Assembly: GCA_003577145.1 (NCBI GenBank)
Contig: QEUP01000023.1
Span: forward strand, 1-61,427
Origin: Acidobacteriota bacterium
Lineage (GTDB): Bacteria; Actinomycetota; Acidimicrobiia; Acidimicrobiales; Microtrichaceae
Length of the DNA stretch: 61,427 nt
Reading direction: 5' to 3'
The notes under the pieces are model-generated. The model was not told the origin of the DNA. It ran no database searches and was given only the letters and a program-made list of their open reading frames with translations. Both the position numbers and the translations under genes were made by a program. Positions 1-7,565 of this stretch are shown in pieces. Numbering within the stretch: position 1 is the stretch's first letter; every line of letters starts with the position of its first letter.

Positions 1-9
1 CTCGACCGC

Positions 10-82
10 CGGAACGATGTCATGCTGTGAAGAGGACTCCGAGGGCGGAACGATGTCCAGCGGTTCGCGCCGGAACGATGTC
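10..82. repeat. Three direct copies of a 12-bp motif
   Basis: The 12-mer CGGAACGATGTC occurs at 10-21, 46-57 and 71-82, with start-to-start distances of 36 and 25 bases. The bases after each copy are also alike (ATGC, CAGC, CTGC). No gene was found here. Irregularly spaced copies of one motif outside a gene fit transposase-binding sites near the end of an insertion sequence, or a multi-site operator. I see no transposase, but the window starts here, so an element may lie just to the left. Confidence 0.6.
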
Positions 83-223
83 CTGCGGGCCGTCAGCTAC
101 CCTCGCTGCTTCCGGGCTGTGCGGGCGCGCTGTGGCACGGCTGCCCGGTGGGAGTAGCGTGTTGGGATGCCTGGACGCAGACTCGCAGCGCTTGATGCGG
201 GAGAAGGGGATGGCGGGGTATCG

Positions 224-1540
224 ATGAGCACCACCGGTTTGCAGCGGGTCACCCTGACAGGGTCCCGGATCCGCCTGGTGGCCCTGTTCGCAGCGATCGG
301 GGTGCTGCTGGTTCCCCTGGCCGGGAGGGTAGAGGCCCAGGAGGAGACGACGACCACGGCCGCCGCAACCGACAGCACCGCGGCGCAAGAGGCCGAGGAG
401 CCGCTGCCCACTGCGATATCACCCGACGCCCAGCCGGTCGAGGGGGGTGTCGGGTCATATGACGCCGCGCCGGTACTGGCGCCGGGCAAGTACGTGCAGG
501 CCTTCCCTCAGCCAGGCGAGAAGTTGTTCGCGGTCGACGTACGAGAGGACGAGGCGATCGATCTCACGGCGGTCCTCGATCGCGGAGCAGCCACCATCGG
601 CAACGAGATGGGGTCGTTTCGCGTCCTCGTTTACAACGAGGGTGCGGCTCCTGCAGGAGACGAGATAGTCGAAGAAGGACCGCTGGCCCTTCAGGTTGTC
701 GCTGCCCGGCTCTTCACAGGGCCGCTCGAAGACGGACGCTACTTCCTGCAAGTCCAGTACAAGGACGAGGTCGGTACGCCGGCGCGGGTGGAGCTCGACA
801 TCGCTGTCGTCGATGCCTCCGCACCCAGCACCACCGCGGCACCCCTCACCGTCACGACCGAGGTGGAGGTCAGTTCCGGACCGCCGTTCGTGGTCACGTT
901 GCTCATCGGCATCGTGGTGGGCGCGGTCCTCGGCTTCGGTATCGTGAAGCTCCTCGAGCGCCGCAGGAAGAAGGAGGAGACGGCGCTGGAGAAGGCCCGC
1001 CAGGCAGCACTTGACGCCAAGCTGAGCGGGTTCGGCGACGACGAGGGCGGGCCACGCGGCCCGGGTGGACCTGGTACTGCCGCCGGCGCACGTCCACCGG
1101 GTGCGGCACTGAGCGAGATGGTGCGCCCTGCCCGCACGGGTGCTCCGACGCCGTCGTGGAGCCCCCACGGTAGGGGTCCCCAACAGCAGCCCCAGTACCC
1201 CCAACAGCAGCCCCAGTATCCCCAACAGCCGGAGTACCCCCAGCAGGCGCCGCCGCAGGGTCAGCCTCAGCCTGGTTACGCCGAGCCCCAGTACCCCCAA
1301 CAGCAGCCCCAGTACCCCCAACAGCCGGAGTACCCCCAACAGCCCGAGTACCCCCAGCAGCAGCCGGAGTACCCCCAACAGCCCGAGTACCCCCAACAGC
1401 CGGAGTACCCCCAGCAGCAGCCGGAGTACCCCCAACAGCCCGAGTACCCCCAGCAGCAGCCCGAGTACCCCCAGGAGCCGGGAGGATCTGGATCCGAGGA
1501 GCCGGGCGGGGTCGGGGACGAAGGCCGTCCGCCTGAGTAG
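224..1540 (+). CDS. Membrane-anchored protein with Gln/Pro-repeat cytoplasmic tail
   Basis: Function not recognised. The protein has about 438 residues from the ATG at 224; the frame also opens at 167, but the signal peptide fits the ATG. An N-terminal hydrophobic segment (VALFAAIGVLLVPLAG) ends near a VEAQ cleavage-like site. It is followed by a Thr/Ala-rich linker and an extracellular beta-rich region to about residue 215. One transmembrane helix (VVTLLIGIVVGAVLGFGIV) leads to a basic stop-transfer stretch (ERRRKKEE). The cytoplasmic tail holds about 15 repeats of the YPQQ/EYPQQP type, then an acidic C-terminus. This is a bitopic envelope protein whose tail looks like a polyvalent protein-binding or condensate-forming region; that role is inference. 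The next gene starts 27 bases downstream. Confidence 0.8.
   Translation: MSTTGLQRVTLTGSRIRLVALFAAIGVLLVPLAGRVEAQEETTTTAAATDSTAAQEAEEPLPTAISPDAQPVEGGVGSYDAAPVLAPGKYVQAFPQPGEKLFAVDVREDEAIDLTAVLDRGAATIGNEMGSFRVLVYNEGAAPAGDEIVEEGPLALQVVAARLFTGPLEDGRYFLQVQYKDEVGTPARVELDIAVVDASAPSTTAAPLTVTTEVEVSSGPPFVVTLLIGIVVGAVLGFGIVKLLERRRKKEETALEKARQAALDAKLSGFGDDEGGPRGPGGPGTAAGARPPGAALSEMVRPARTGAPTPSWSPHGRGPQQQPQYPQQQPQYPQQPEYPQQAPPQGQPQPGYAEPQYPQQQPQYPQQPEYPQQPEYPQQQPEYPQQPEYPQQPEYPQQQPEYPQQPEYPQQQPEYPQEPGGSGSEEPGGVGDEGRPPE
1182..1480 (+). repeat. In-frame Tyr-Pro-Gln-Gln coding repeats
   Basis: Short direct repeats built on CAGTACCCCCAACAG and CAGCCGGAGTACCCC lie within the upstream gene. They encode PQYPQQQ and EYPQQP units, interrupted once by a Gly/Pro-rich spacer near 1245-1285. 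Copies are nearly identical at DNA level, so copy number probably varies by slippage or recombination. Confidence 0.9.
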
Positions 1541-1567
1541 CAGGTCCCGCGAGGAACGGCGCCGGGG

Positions 1568-2794
1568 GTGAGCCGCACTCCCTCCCAGGCCCGGGTGCTC
1601 GGCGGCACCGTCGTCGCCGTTGTGAGCTCGGTGCTCCCGGCGTTCCTGGTCGGGGCCCTGTCGGTCGAGCTGCGCGACTCGCTCGGCTACGACGAGTCGG
1701 CGGCCGGGCTGCTGCTGGCGTCGTTCTTCGGGGCCGGCGCGTTGTCGTCGGTGTTCATGGGGCGCATTTCCGAGCGGGTCGGCAGCCTGCTGTTCCTGCG
1801 GTGGGCTGCGCTGCTGACGCTGCTCGTGCAACTCGGCATCGCGCTGCTCGTTCAGTCCTACACCGCGCTGTTGGTCGGTCTGCTGGTCGCGGGCCTGGTG
1901 AACGCAATCGCCCAACCGGCGGCAAACGTGGCCGTAGCCCGTCACGTTGCGGTGTCCCGCCAGGGGCTCGCGCTGGCGATCAAGCAATCGGCCATGCCGG
2001 CGGCATCGCTGATAGCAGGTGCGTCACTTTCTGCCCTGGTGACAGCCTACGGATGGCAGGTGGGCTTCGGTGTGGGCGTGGTTGTGGCCGCCACAGCCCT
2101 GGTCGTCCTCCCTGCGCGGGCACCGGAGATCACGTTCAACGGTCGTGGCCGCCCTGCGGAGGAAGCTGACGAGCGTGACGCGCCTCTGCGTGCCTTGGTG
2201 ATGCTGTCAGTGGCAGTCGGCCTGGGGGCCGCAGCCGGGGTCGGGCTCGTGGGGTTCCTCGCCGAGTCGGCCGCGGGCGCCGGCTTGGCACCTGAGGTGG
2301 TCGGACCGCTCTACGCCTGCGGCAGCGCCCTCACCATCGTGGTACGACTCGTTGCCGGCAGGTCGGCGGATCGCCGGCCTCGAAGCAGCATCGGCGTGGT
2401 TGTCACGATGCTCGGACTCGGGGCCGCGTCGTTCCTCGTCCTCGCGATCCCCGCAGGGTGGGCACAGATCGCCGGTGCCCCGCTGGCGTTCGGTGCCGCC
2501 TGGGGCTGGCCGGGGCTCTTCAACCTCTCGGTCATCCGCACCAACCCGGTGGCTCCCGGCCGGGCAACCGGCGTGACCCAGACGGGTACCTACGTCGGGG
2601 CGATCGTGGGACCGTTGCTGTTCGGCATGCTGATCGACGTCTGGTCCTACAGCGCGGCCTGGATTGCGGCCGCCGCGCTGGCTTGGGGTTCGGCCCTTGC
2701 GATGCTCTACAGCCGTGCCATCATCCGACGGGCCCGGGCGACGGGCGAGATGCCTTCCGCACCTGCGCACCTCCCTCGTCCGGCAGCCGGCTGA
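1568..2794 (+). CDS. Major facilitator superfamily transporter
   Basis: The protein has 408 residues from a GTG start and about 12 hydrophobic helices in two halves split by a charged loop near residue 200 (RPAEEADERDAPLR). The loop after helix 2 reads GRISERVGS, a variant of the MFS motif A, and the second half has GRSADRRPRSS at the same place. Length and layout fit an MFS antiporter of the CynX/YbfB-like type. The substrate cannot be read from sequence. The gene follows the repeat-tail protein by 27 bases and converges on the acyl-CoA synthetase with a 9-base gap. Confidence 0.85.
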   Translation: MSRTPSQARVLGGTVVAVVSSVLPAFLVGALSVELRDSLGYDESAAGLLLASFFGAGALSSVFMGRISERVGSLLFLRWAALLTLLVQLGIALLVQSYTALLVGLLVAGLVNAIAQPAANVAVARHVAVSRQGLALAIKQSAMPAASLIAGASLSALVTAYGWQVGFGVGVVVAATALVVLPARAPEITFNGRGRPAEEADERDAPLRALVMLSVAVGLGAAAGVGLVGFLAESAAGAGLAPEVVGPLYACGSALTIVVRLVAGRSADRRPRSSIGVVVTMLGLGAASFLVLAIPAGWAQIAGAPLAFGAAWGWPGLFNLSVIRTNPVAPGRATGVTQTGTYVGAIVGPLLFGMLIDVWSYSAAWIAAAALAWGSALAMLYSRAIIRRARATGEMPSAPAHLPRPAAG

Positions 2795-2803
2795 GCGGGC
2801 GGT

Positions 2804-4345
2804 TCAGACTATGCGGCTCTGGTGGCCCACCCAGTAGCGATCCTTGAGCACCCGCTTGTAGAGCTTGCCGGTCGGATGGCGCGGCAACTCCGCCTCGAAG
2901 TCGACCGTGCGCGGGCACTTGACGTGAGCGAGGTTGGCGCGGCAGTACTCGATGAGCTCCTGTTCCAACTCGGGTCCGGCTCGGTCCATGTCAACGGGCT
3001 GGACGACAGCCTTCACCTGCTCCCCGAACTCGTCGTCGGGTACGCCGAACACGGCGACGTCGTAGACCGCAGGATGCATCGTCAAGACGTTCTCGGCTTC
3101 CTGGGGATACACGTTCACCCCGCCGGTGATGATCATGTAGGCATGGCGGTCGGTGAGGTACAAGAAGCCGTCCTCGTCGGTGTAACCCACATCACCGAGC
3201 GTGGACCATCCCTCGGCGTTGCGGGCCGAGGCGGTCTTTGCGGGATCGTTGTGGTACTCGAAGGTCGCTCCACCTCCGAAGTAGACGGTGCCCGTCTCAC
3301 CCAGGGGCACCTCCTCGCCGTCCTCGCCCACGATGTGCAGTTCTCCGAGGAGTGGTTTGCCGACGGTGCCCTTGTGGGCCAGCCAGTCCTCGGGGCCGGC
3401 GTAGCAGAATCCGTTGCCCTCCGTACCGGCGTAGTACTCGTGGAGCACCGGTCCCCACCAGTCGAACATCTGCTCTTTGACGGGGATGGGACACGGCGCG
3501 GCGGCGTGAACGGCGACGCGGAGGCTCGACAGGTCGTACTTGTCACGGATCGACGGGTCGAGCTTGAGCATCCTCACGAACATGGTCGGGACCCACTGGC
3601 TGTGCGTCACCCGCTGGCGTTCGATCAGCTCCAGCGCCCCTTCGGGATCGAAGTGCTCCATCACCACAACGGTCCCACCCGCTCGCTGGATACCCATGCA
3701 GAAGCGCAGCGGGGCGGCGTGATACAGGGGCGCGGGTGAGAGGTAGACGGTGTCGGAGGAGATGCCGAAGAGCCCCTCGAGCAACAGCTGAAGTGGTCCC
3801 GGGGTGCCCAACGCCTTTCCCGGGAGGGGCACCTTCACGCCCTTCGGCCGGCCGGTCGTACCCGACGAGTAGAGCATGTCCATGCCCTCGAGCCGGTTGT
3901 CCAACGGGGTCGGGGAGGCCTCGGCAACCACCTGCTCGTACGGCTCGTGGCCCGGGAGAGGGCCGTCGAGCACGAGCCGAAGCTCCACCCGGGGCGTCTC
4001 GGCGATGATGTCGGCGCCGACCTCGGCCATGTGGCGCGAGGTGATGAACGCACGTGCCCCGCAGTCGTTGACGATGTAGGCGACCTCGGGTGGTGTGAGC
4101 CGGGAGCTGATGGCCGTGTAGTAGAGGCCCGCGTAGTGGGCACCCCACGCGATGGCCAGGAAGTGCGGGTGGTTCTCGAGGCAGAAGGCCACATGATCCC
4201 CGGGTTGCATACCGGCAGCCCGGAACACACGTGAGAGCCGATTAGCCTCCTCATCGAGGTCCCGGTAGGTGATCACCGAGCCTGACGTGGCCATGATGTA
4301 GGCGGGTTCATCTCCCCTCTCATCGAGCTGCGCTCCTGGAAACAC
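2804..4345 (-). CDS. Acyl-CoA synthetase (AMP-forming, FadD-like)
   Basis: A class I adenylate-forming enzyme of 513 residues that would activate a carboxylic acid with ATP and CoA. Visible motifs are the phosphate-binding loop YSSGTTGRPKGVK near residue 160, the EYYAGTEG adenine-binding region, the TLGDVGYTDEDGFLYLTDR hinge motif, and PTGKLYKR near the C-terminus with the catalytic Lys. It starts at a GTG with GGGAGGG just upstream. The closest family type is the actinobacterial FadD4-like synthetases. Acyl specificity is unknown, and no fatty-acid operon surrounds it. Confidence 0.9.
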   Translation of the reverse strand: MFPGAQLDERGDEPAYIMATSGSVITYRDLDEEANRLSRVFRAAGMQPGDHVAFCLENHPHFLAIAWGAHYAGLYYTAISSRLTPPEVAYIVNDCGARAFITSRHMAEVGADIIAETPRVELRLVLDGPLPGHEPYEQVVAEASPTPLDNRLEGMDMLYSSGTTGRPKGVKVPLPGKALGTPGPLQLLLEGLFGISSDTVYLSPAPLYHAAPLRFCMGIQRAGGTVVVMEHFDPEGALELIERQRVTHSQWVPTMFVRMLKLDPSIRDKYDLSSLRVAVHAAAPCPIPVKEQMFDWWGPVLHEYYAGTEGNGFCYAGPEDWLAHKGTVGKPLLGELHIVGEDGEEVPLGETGTVYFGGGATFEYHNDPAKTASARNAEGWSTLGDVGYTDEDGFLYLTDRHAYMIITGGVNVYPQEAENVLTMHPAVYDVAVFGVPDDEFGEQVKAVVQPVDMDRAGPELEQELIEYCRANLAHVKCPRTVDFEAELPRHPTGKLYKRVLKDRYWVGHQSRIV

Positions 4346-4426
4346 GACGGCCCTCCCTTCTCTGGTAGCCCCACCCTGTCATGGCACCGCCAGGTGCTCC
4401 AAGAAGTGAAGCGGCAGGTCGGCCGG

Positions 4427-4432
4427 TACAGT
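4427..4432 (+). promoter_or_regulatory. -10 box TACAGT, leaderless start
   Basis: TACAGT ends six bases before the ATG at 4439, and no Shine-Dalgarno sequence lies between. Transcription would begin at or next to the start codon. Confidence 0.55.
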
Positions 4433-4438
4433 CGACTC

Positions 4439-5323
4439 ATGCCATCACTGCGCACCCTCGCGAGGCGCCGGCCGAGAACGGCGTTCGTGCTCAGCGGTGG
4501 AGGCAACCTGGGTGCACTGCAGGTCGGGATGCTTCGTGCGTTGGCCGAGCGCCACGTCGTCCCCGATCTGGTCCTCGGGTGCTCTGTCGGGGCATTGAAC
4601 GGTGTGGCGTTCGCTGCTGAGCCCGAGCTGTCCGGGGTACGCAGGCTCGAGGCGTTGTGGCTGAGCATCACCAGCGACAGTCTCATGCCGTCGTCGTGGC
4701 TGCCGGCGACGTTCCAGCTTGCCCGCAAGGGTGAGTCCCTCCACGGGAACGAGGGCCTCGTCGAGACCATCAACCGCATCCTCGAAGTCCAGAGGTTCGA
4801 GGAGCTGACGGTTCCGTTCCAATGCGTTGCCACCGACCTCGACTCTGCAACCGAGAGCTGGTTCGACGAAGGCGAGTTGCTCCCGGCGCTGCTGGCTTCG
4901 GCGGCCCTGCCCGCCGTGTACCCGGTGGTTCACATCGACGGCCGGCGCTACATGGACGGCGCGATCGTCAACGACATCCCTTTGAGCCGGGCCGTCGCGC
5001 TCGGGGCTCGTCGCATCTATGTCCTCCATGTCGGCCAATCGGGGCGGCCGCGCGGCGAGATCAAGAGGCCATTGGATGCGGCCGTCATCGCCTACTGGAT
5101 CGCCCGCCAGAGCAGGCTCGCGCGCGACCTGAGTGCGGTCCCCAGGAACACCGAGGTGCTGGTGCTGCCGCCAGGTGAGCGGCCGCAGATCCGCTACGAC
5201 GACTTCAGTCACACCCAGGAGTTGATGACGCACGGCTACCTGTCGACTTCCCGGTACCTCGATGCGCGGGTGGGGCATCACCGCGCGCTTCCAGGCGAGC
5301 ATGACCTCGGCGAGTCTGCGTGA
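4439..5323 (+). CDS. Patatin-like phospholipase
   Basis: A cytosolic patatin-family serine hydrolase of 294 residues, expected to hydrolyse phospholipids or acyl esters. The oxyanion loop GGGNLGALQVG lies near residue 20, the nucleophile elbow GCSVG (Ser of the Ser-Asp dyad) near residue 46, and the catalytic Asp in MDGAIVND near residue 180. I chose the ATG at 4439 because of the -10 box at 4427; a GTG at 4394 would add 15 residues upstream of the conserved start. The family includes RssA-like proteins. It is divergent from the acyl-CoA synthetase, so lipid turnover is a plausible shared theme. Confidence 0.88.
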   Translation: MPSLRTLARRRPRTAFVLSGGGNLGALQVGMLRALAERHVVPDLVLGCSVGALNGVAFAAEPELSGVRRLEALWLSITSDSLMPSSWLPATFQLARKGESLHGNEGLVETINRILEVQRFEELTVPFQCVATDLDSATESWFDEGELLPALLASAALPAVYPVVHIDGRRYMDGAIVNDIPLSRAVALGARRIYVLHVGQSGRPRGEIKRPLDAAVIAYWIARQSRLARDLSAVPRNTEVLVLPPGERPQIRYDDFSHTQELMTHGYLSTSRYLDARVGHHRALPGEHDLGESA

Positions 5324-5354
5324 GGCCGGTGAGGACGCCGACGTCACATCCCTC

Positions 5355-5360
5355 TAATCT
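5355..5360 (+). promoter_or_regulatory. -10 box TAATCT, leaderless start
   Basis: TAATCT ends six bases before the ATG at 5367. CTCGGGGA lies between, but it is too close to the start to be a good ribosome binding site. Confidence 0.55.
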
Positions 5361-5366
5361 CGGGGA

Positions 5367-6605
5367 ATGGACGACACCGAAGTTCCCTTCCCCGAGACCG
5401 GTCGGAGCGGCGACGACATCCTCGAGCAACTGCGGTCCGAACGGGCCGAGGACATCGACTGGAAGAGCGGTCGGGCGTTCAGCCTCGTCTACAACGTCGA
5501 CGAGGAAGACCATGAGCGATTGCTCGAGACGGTGGGCGCGATGTTCCTCCACGAGAACGCCCTCAACCCTTTCAAGTACCGAACCCTCATGCGCATGGAA
5601 CGCGAGGTCGTCGCCATGGCGGCCTCGCTCTTCGGGAGCCCACCGAGGGCTGGATCCATGTCGTCGGGAGGGACCGAGAGCATCTTCCTCGCGGTGCACA
5701 CCGCGCGCCAGGTTGCCCGTGACCGCGGTGTCGAGAAGCCTCAGATCCTGACTGCCACCACCGCGCATCCGGCTTTCGCCAAGGCCTGTCACTACCTCGA
5801 CGTCGAGCAGGTTCGGCTTCCCGTAGGCGGGGACGGTCGAGCAGAAGCCGACGCCTTTGCCGACCACATCGGTACCCGAACAGCGCTGGTCGTGGGCTCG
5901 GCGCCGTGCTACCCGTTCGGGGTCATCGACCCCATCCCCGACCTCGCCGCGCTGGCAGTCGAGAACTCGACCCTGTGCCATGTCGATGCCTGCCTCGGTG
6001 GATGGCTGCTGCCGTTCTGGGAGCGGCTCGGGGAGGATGTGACGCCATGGGACTTCCGCGTCGAAGGCGTGACATCGCTGTCGGCCGACATCCACAAGTA
6101 CGGCTACTGCTTCAAGGGGGCGTCGGTGGTGCTCTACCGCGACCGCGAGCTACTGGAGAAGCAGCACTTCGTCTACGACGATTGGCCCGGCGGCCTGTAC
6201 GCGTCGGCTACAGCGGCCGGCACGAGGTCAGGTGCGCCCATAGCCGGTGCCTGGGCCACCATCACCCACCTTGGAGTGGACGGTTATCTCCGGCTTGCCC
6301 GACGGGTGCAGCAGGGCACGAGGGGTTTCATGGACGCGATCCGCTCGATCGAGGAACTGGAGATCACAGCGGAACCCGACATGTCGGTGTTCGAGTTCGG
6401 CTCCCGCGTTGACGACATACAGGCCATCGGCGACGTGATGGATGACCGAGGGTGGCACCTCGACCGGCAACAGGGGGGATTACACGTCATGATCTCTCCG
6501 GGGCACGACCGTGTGGTCGACGACTTCGCGAGTGATCTGCGAGCCGCGGTCGCCGACCATGGCGAAGCCAGGGGAATCGAGGCGATCTACGGGAGTGTCT
6601 CCTGA
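5367..6605 (+). CDS. PLP-dependent lyase of the sphingosine-1-phosphate lyase/decarboxylase family
   Basis: A fold-type I pyridoxal-phosphate enzyme of 412 residues. The PLP-binding lysine is in SADIHKYGYCFKGASVVLYR (about residues 238-257), which is characteristic of sphingosine-1-phosphate lyases rather than glutamate decarboxylases (HKY). Other family features are SSGGTESIFLAV near residue 97 for phosphate binding and HVDACLGG near residue 207 for the Asp that contacts the pyridine nitrogen. Bacterial homologues cleave long-chain base phosphates or phosphorylated amino-alcohols, or decarboxylate amino acids; the substrate here is open. The mobA reading frame overlaps its stop codon. Confidence 0.87.
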   Translation: MDDTEVPFPETGRSGDDILEQLRSERAEDIDWKSGRAFSLVYNVDEEDHERLLETVGAMFLHENALNPFKYRTLMRMEREVVAMAASLFGSPPRAGSMSSGGTESIFLAVHTARQVARDRGVEKPQILTATTAHPAFAKACHYLDVEQVRLPVGGDGRAEADAFADHIGTRTALVVGSAPCYPFGVIDPIPDLAALAVENSTLCHVDACLGGWLLPFWERLGEDVTPWDFRVEGVTSLSADIHKYGYCFKGASVVLYRDRELLEKQHFVYDDWPGGLYASATAAGTRSGAPIAGAWATITHLGVDGYLRLARRVQQGTRGFMDAIRSIEELEITAEPDMSVFEFGSRVDDIQAIGDVMDDRGWHLDRQQGGLHVMISPGHDRVVDDFASDLRAAVADHGEARGIEAIYGSVS

Positions 6606-7162
6606 CGTTCCGTCGCTTCAGCGGAGCGGTCCTGACCGGTGGAGCGAGCCGGCGAATGGGAGTCGACAAGGCGACCCTCGTCGTCGGCGGCCGACCGCTG
6701 GCGCTCCGGGTTGCCGGCGCCCTCGAGGCGGCGGGTGCGGGCGAGGTCTTCGCGGTCGGAGGCGACGCCGAGATACTCTCCGACCTCGGTCTCGAGGTGG
6801 TGCCTGACAGGTATCCGGGTCAGGGACCGCTCGGTGGTCTGATCACCGCCATCGCCTCGGCGAGCAATGATGCCGTCGTCGTGACGGCCTGTGACCTGCC
6901 GTCGGTCAACGCCGAGACGATCGTGGAGGTGCTGGAGGCGCTCGGCTCGTTCGACGCTGCCGTGCCGGTGCTCAGCTCGGCCCGCCAGTTCCTCTGCGGC
7001 GCCTACCACAAGCGGTGCCTGGGTCCGCTGTTGGCGGCGTTCGAGGCGGGTGAGCGTTCGATCCACCGATCGCTGGGGCACCTCGAAGTCGTCGAGGTGA
7101 GCGGCCTGGACCCTGCATCGCTCCGCGACGCCGACACGCCCGGCGACCTGGAGCGGGGATGA
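6602..7162 (+). CDS. mobA: Molybdenum cofactor guanylyltransferase MobA, probable CTG start
   Basis: A nucleotidyltransferase that attaches GMP to molybdopterin. The family starts with a GTP-binding loop of the type GAVLTGGxSRRMGxDKA. That loop is present in frame (GAVLTGGASRRMGVDKA), but its first part lies upstream of the first ATG at 6656. Between the loop and the previous gene's coding region no in-frame ATG, GTG or TTG exists. CTG at 6602 overlaps the preceding stop as CTGA, the same geometry as ATGA or GTGA overlaps elsewhere here, and gives 186 residues, normal for MobA. Later motifs VTACDLPSV (metal/GTP binding) and DADTPGDL are intact. Starting at 6656 would delete the catalytic loop. 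A sequencing error is the alternative. Confidence 0.82.
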   Translation: MTFRRFSGAVLTGGASRRMGVDKATLVVGGRPLALRVAGALEAAGAGEVFAVGGDAEILSDLGLEVVPDRYPGQGPLGGLITAIASASNDAVVVTACDLPSVNAETIVEVLEALGSFDAAVPVLSSARQFLCGAYHKRCLGPLLAAFEAGERSIHRSLGHLEVVEVSGLDPASLRDADTPGDLERG

Positions 7163-7191
7163 GCCCGGGCCGAGGCGGCACCGCTGCCCGG

Positions 7192-7197
7192 TAACCT
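7192..7197 (+). promoter_or_regulatory. -10 box TAACCT
   Basis: TAACCT lies two bases before the ATG at 7200, so transcription would start after that ATG. This favours the downstream GTG at 7230, which has its own ribosome binding site. Confidence 0.45.
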
Positions 7198-7229
7198 GCA
7201 TGGAAGGTGAGATCGTGCAAGGAGCGCCA

Positions 7230-7544
7230 GTGGAAGTACCCGAGATCGGCGTCGAGGAGGTGGGCGGGACCGGAGATGACTTCACCGTGATCGATGTACG
7301 CAACCCCGACGAGTATGTGGAGGCGCATGTACCAGGGGTGACGCTCATCCCGCTCTCAGAGCTGGCAGATCGTATCGCGGAGGTCCCGACAGACCGCCGC
7401 GTGTACGTGATCTGCCGCTCCGGCCTTCGCAGTGAGACGGCTGCGAGGTACATGATCGAGCATGGGATCGACGCTACGAACGTGGCTGGCGGCATGCTGG
7501 CATGGATCGATGCCGGCAAGGCTGTCGAGGCCGGGCCGGGCTGA
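7230..7544 (+). CDS. Single-domain rhodanese-like sulfurtransferase
   Basis: A small cytosolic rhodanese of about 104 residues. The fold markers VIDVRNPDEYVEAHVPG and the active-site loop CRSGLRSETAA with its catalytic Cys are present, followed by NVAGGMLAWIDAG. I placed the start at the GTG at 7230, which has AAGGAG (7219-7224) five bases upstream; an in-frame ATG at 7200 would add ten residues but sits on the -10 box. Such proteins carry sulfane sulfur for molybdopterin, tRNA thiolation or cyanide detoxification. Its place after mobA is suggestive of cofactor sulfur transfer, but no more than that. Confidence 0.88.
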   Translation: MEVPEIGVEEVGGTGDDFTVIDVRNPDEYVEAHVPGVTLIPLSELADRIAEVPTDRRVYVICRSGLRSETAARYMIEHGIDATNVAGGMLAWIDAGKAVEAGPG

Positions 7545-7565
7545 GCTCACAGGACCCGGATCCCA

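Noticed and set aside
455-1987. Long open frame on the minus strand opposite the repeat-tail protein and the MFS gene
   Set aside because: It is the antisense of low-complexity repeats and a membrane protein; the translation is a Leu/Gly/Val repeat with no family features and crosses two well-supported genes.
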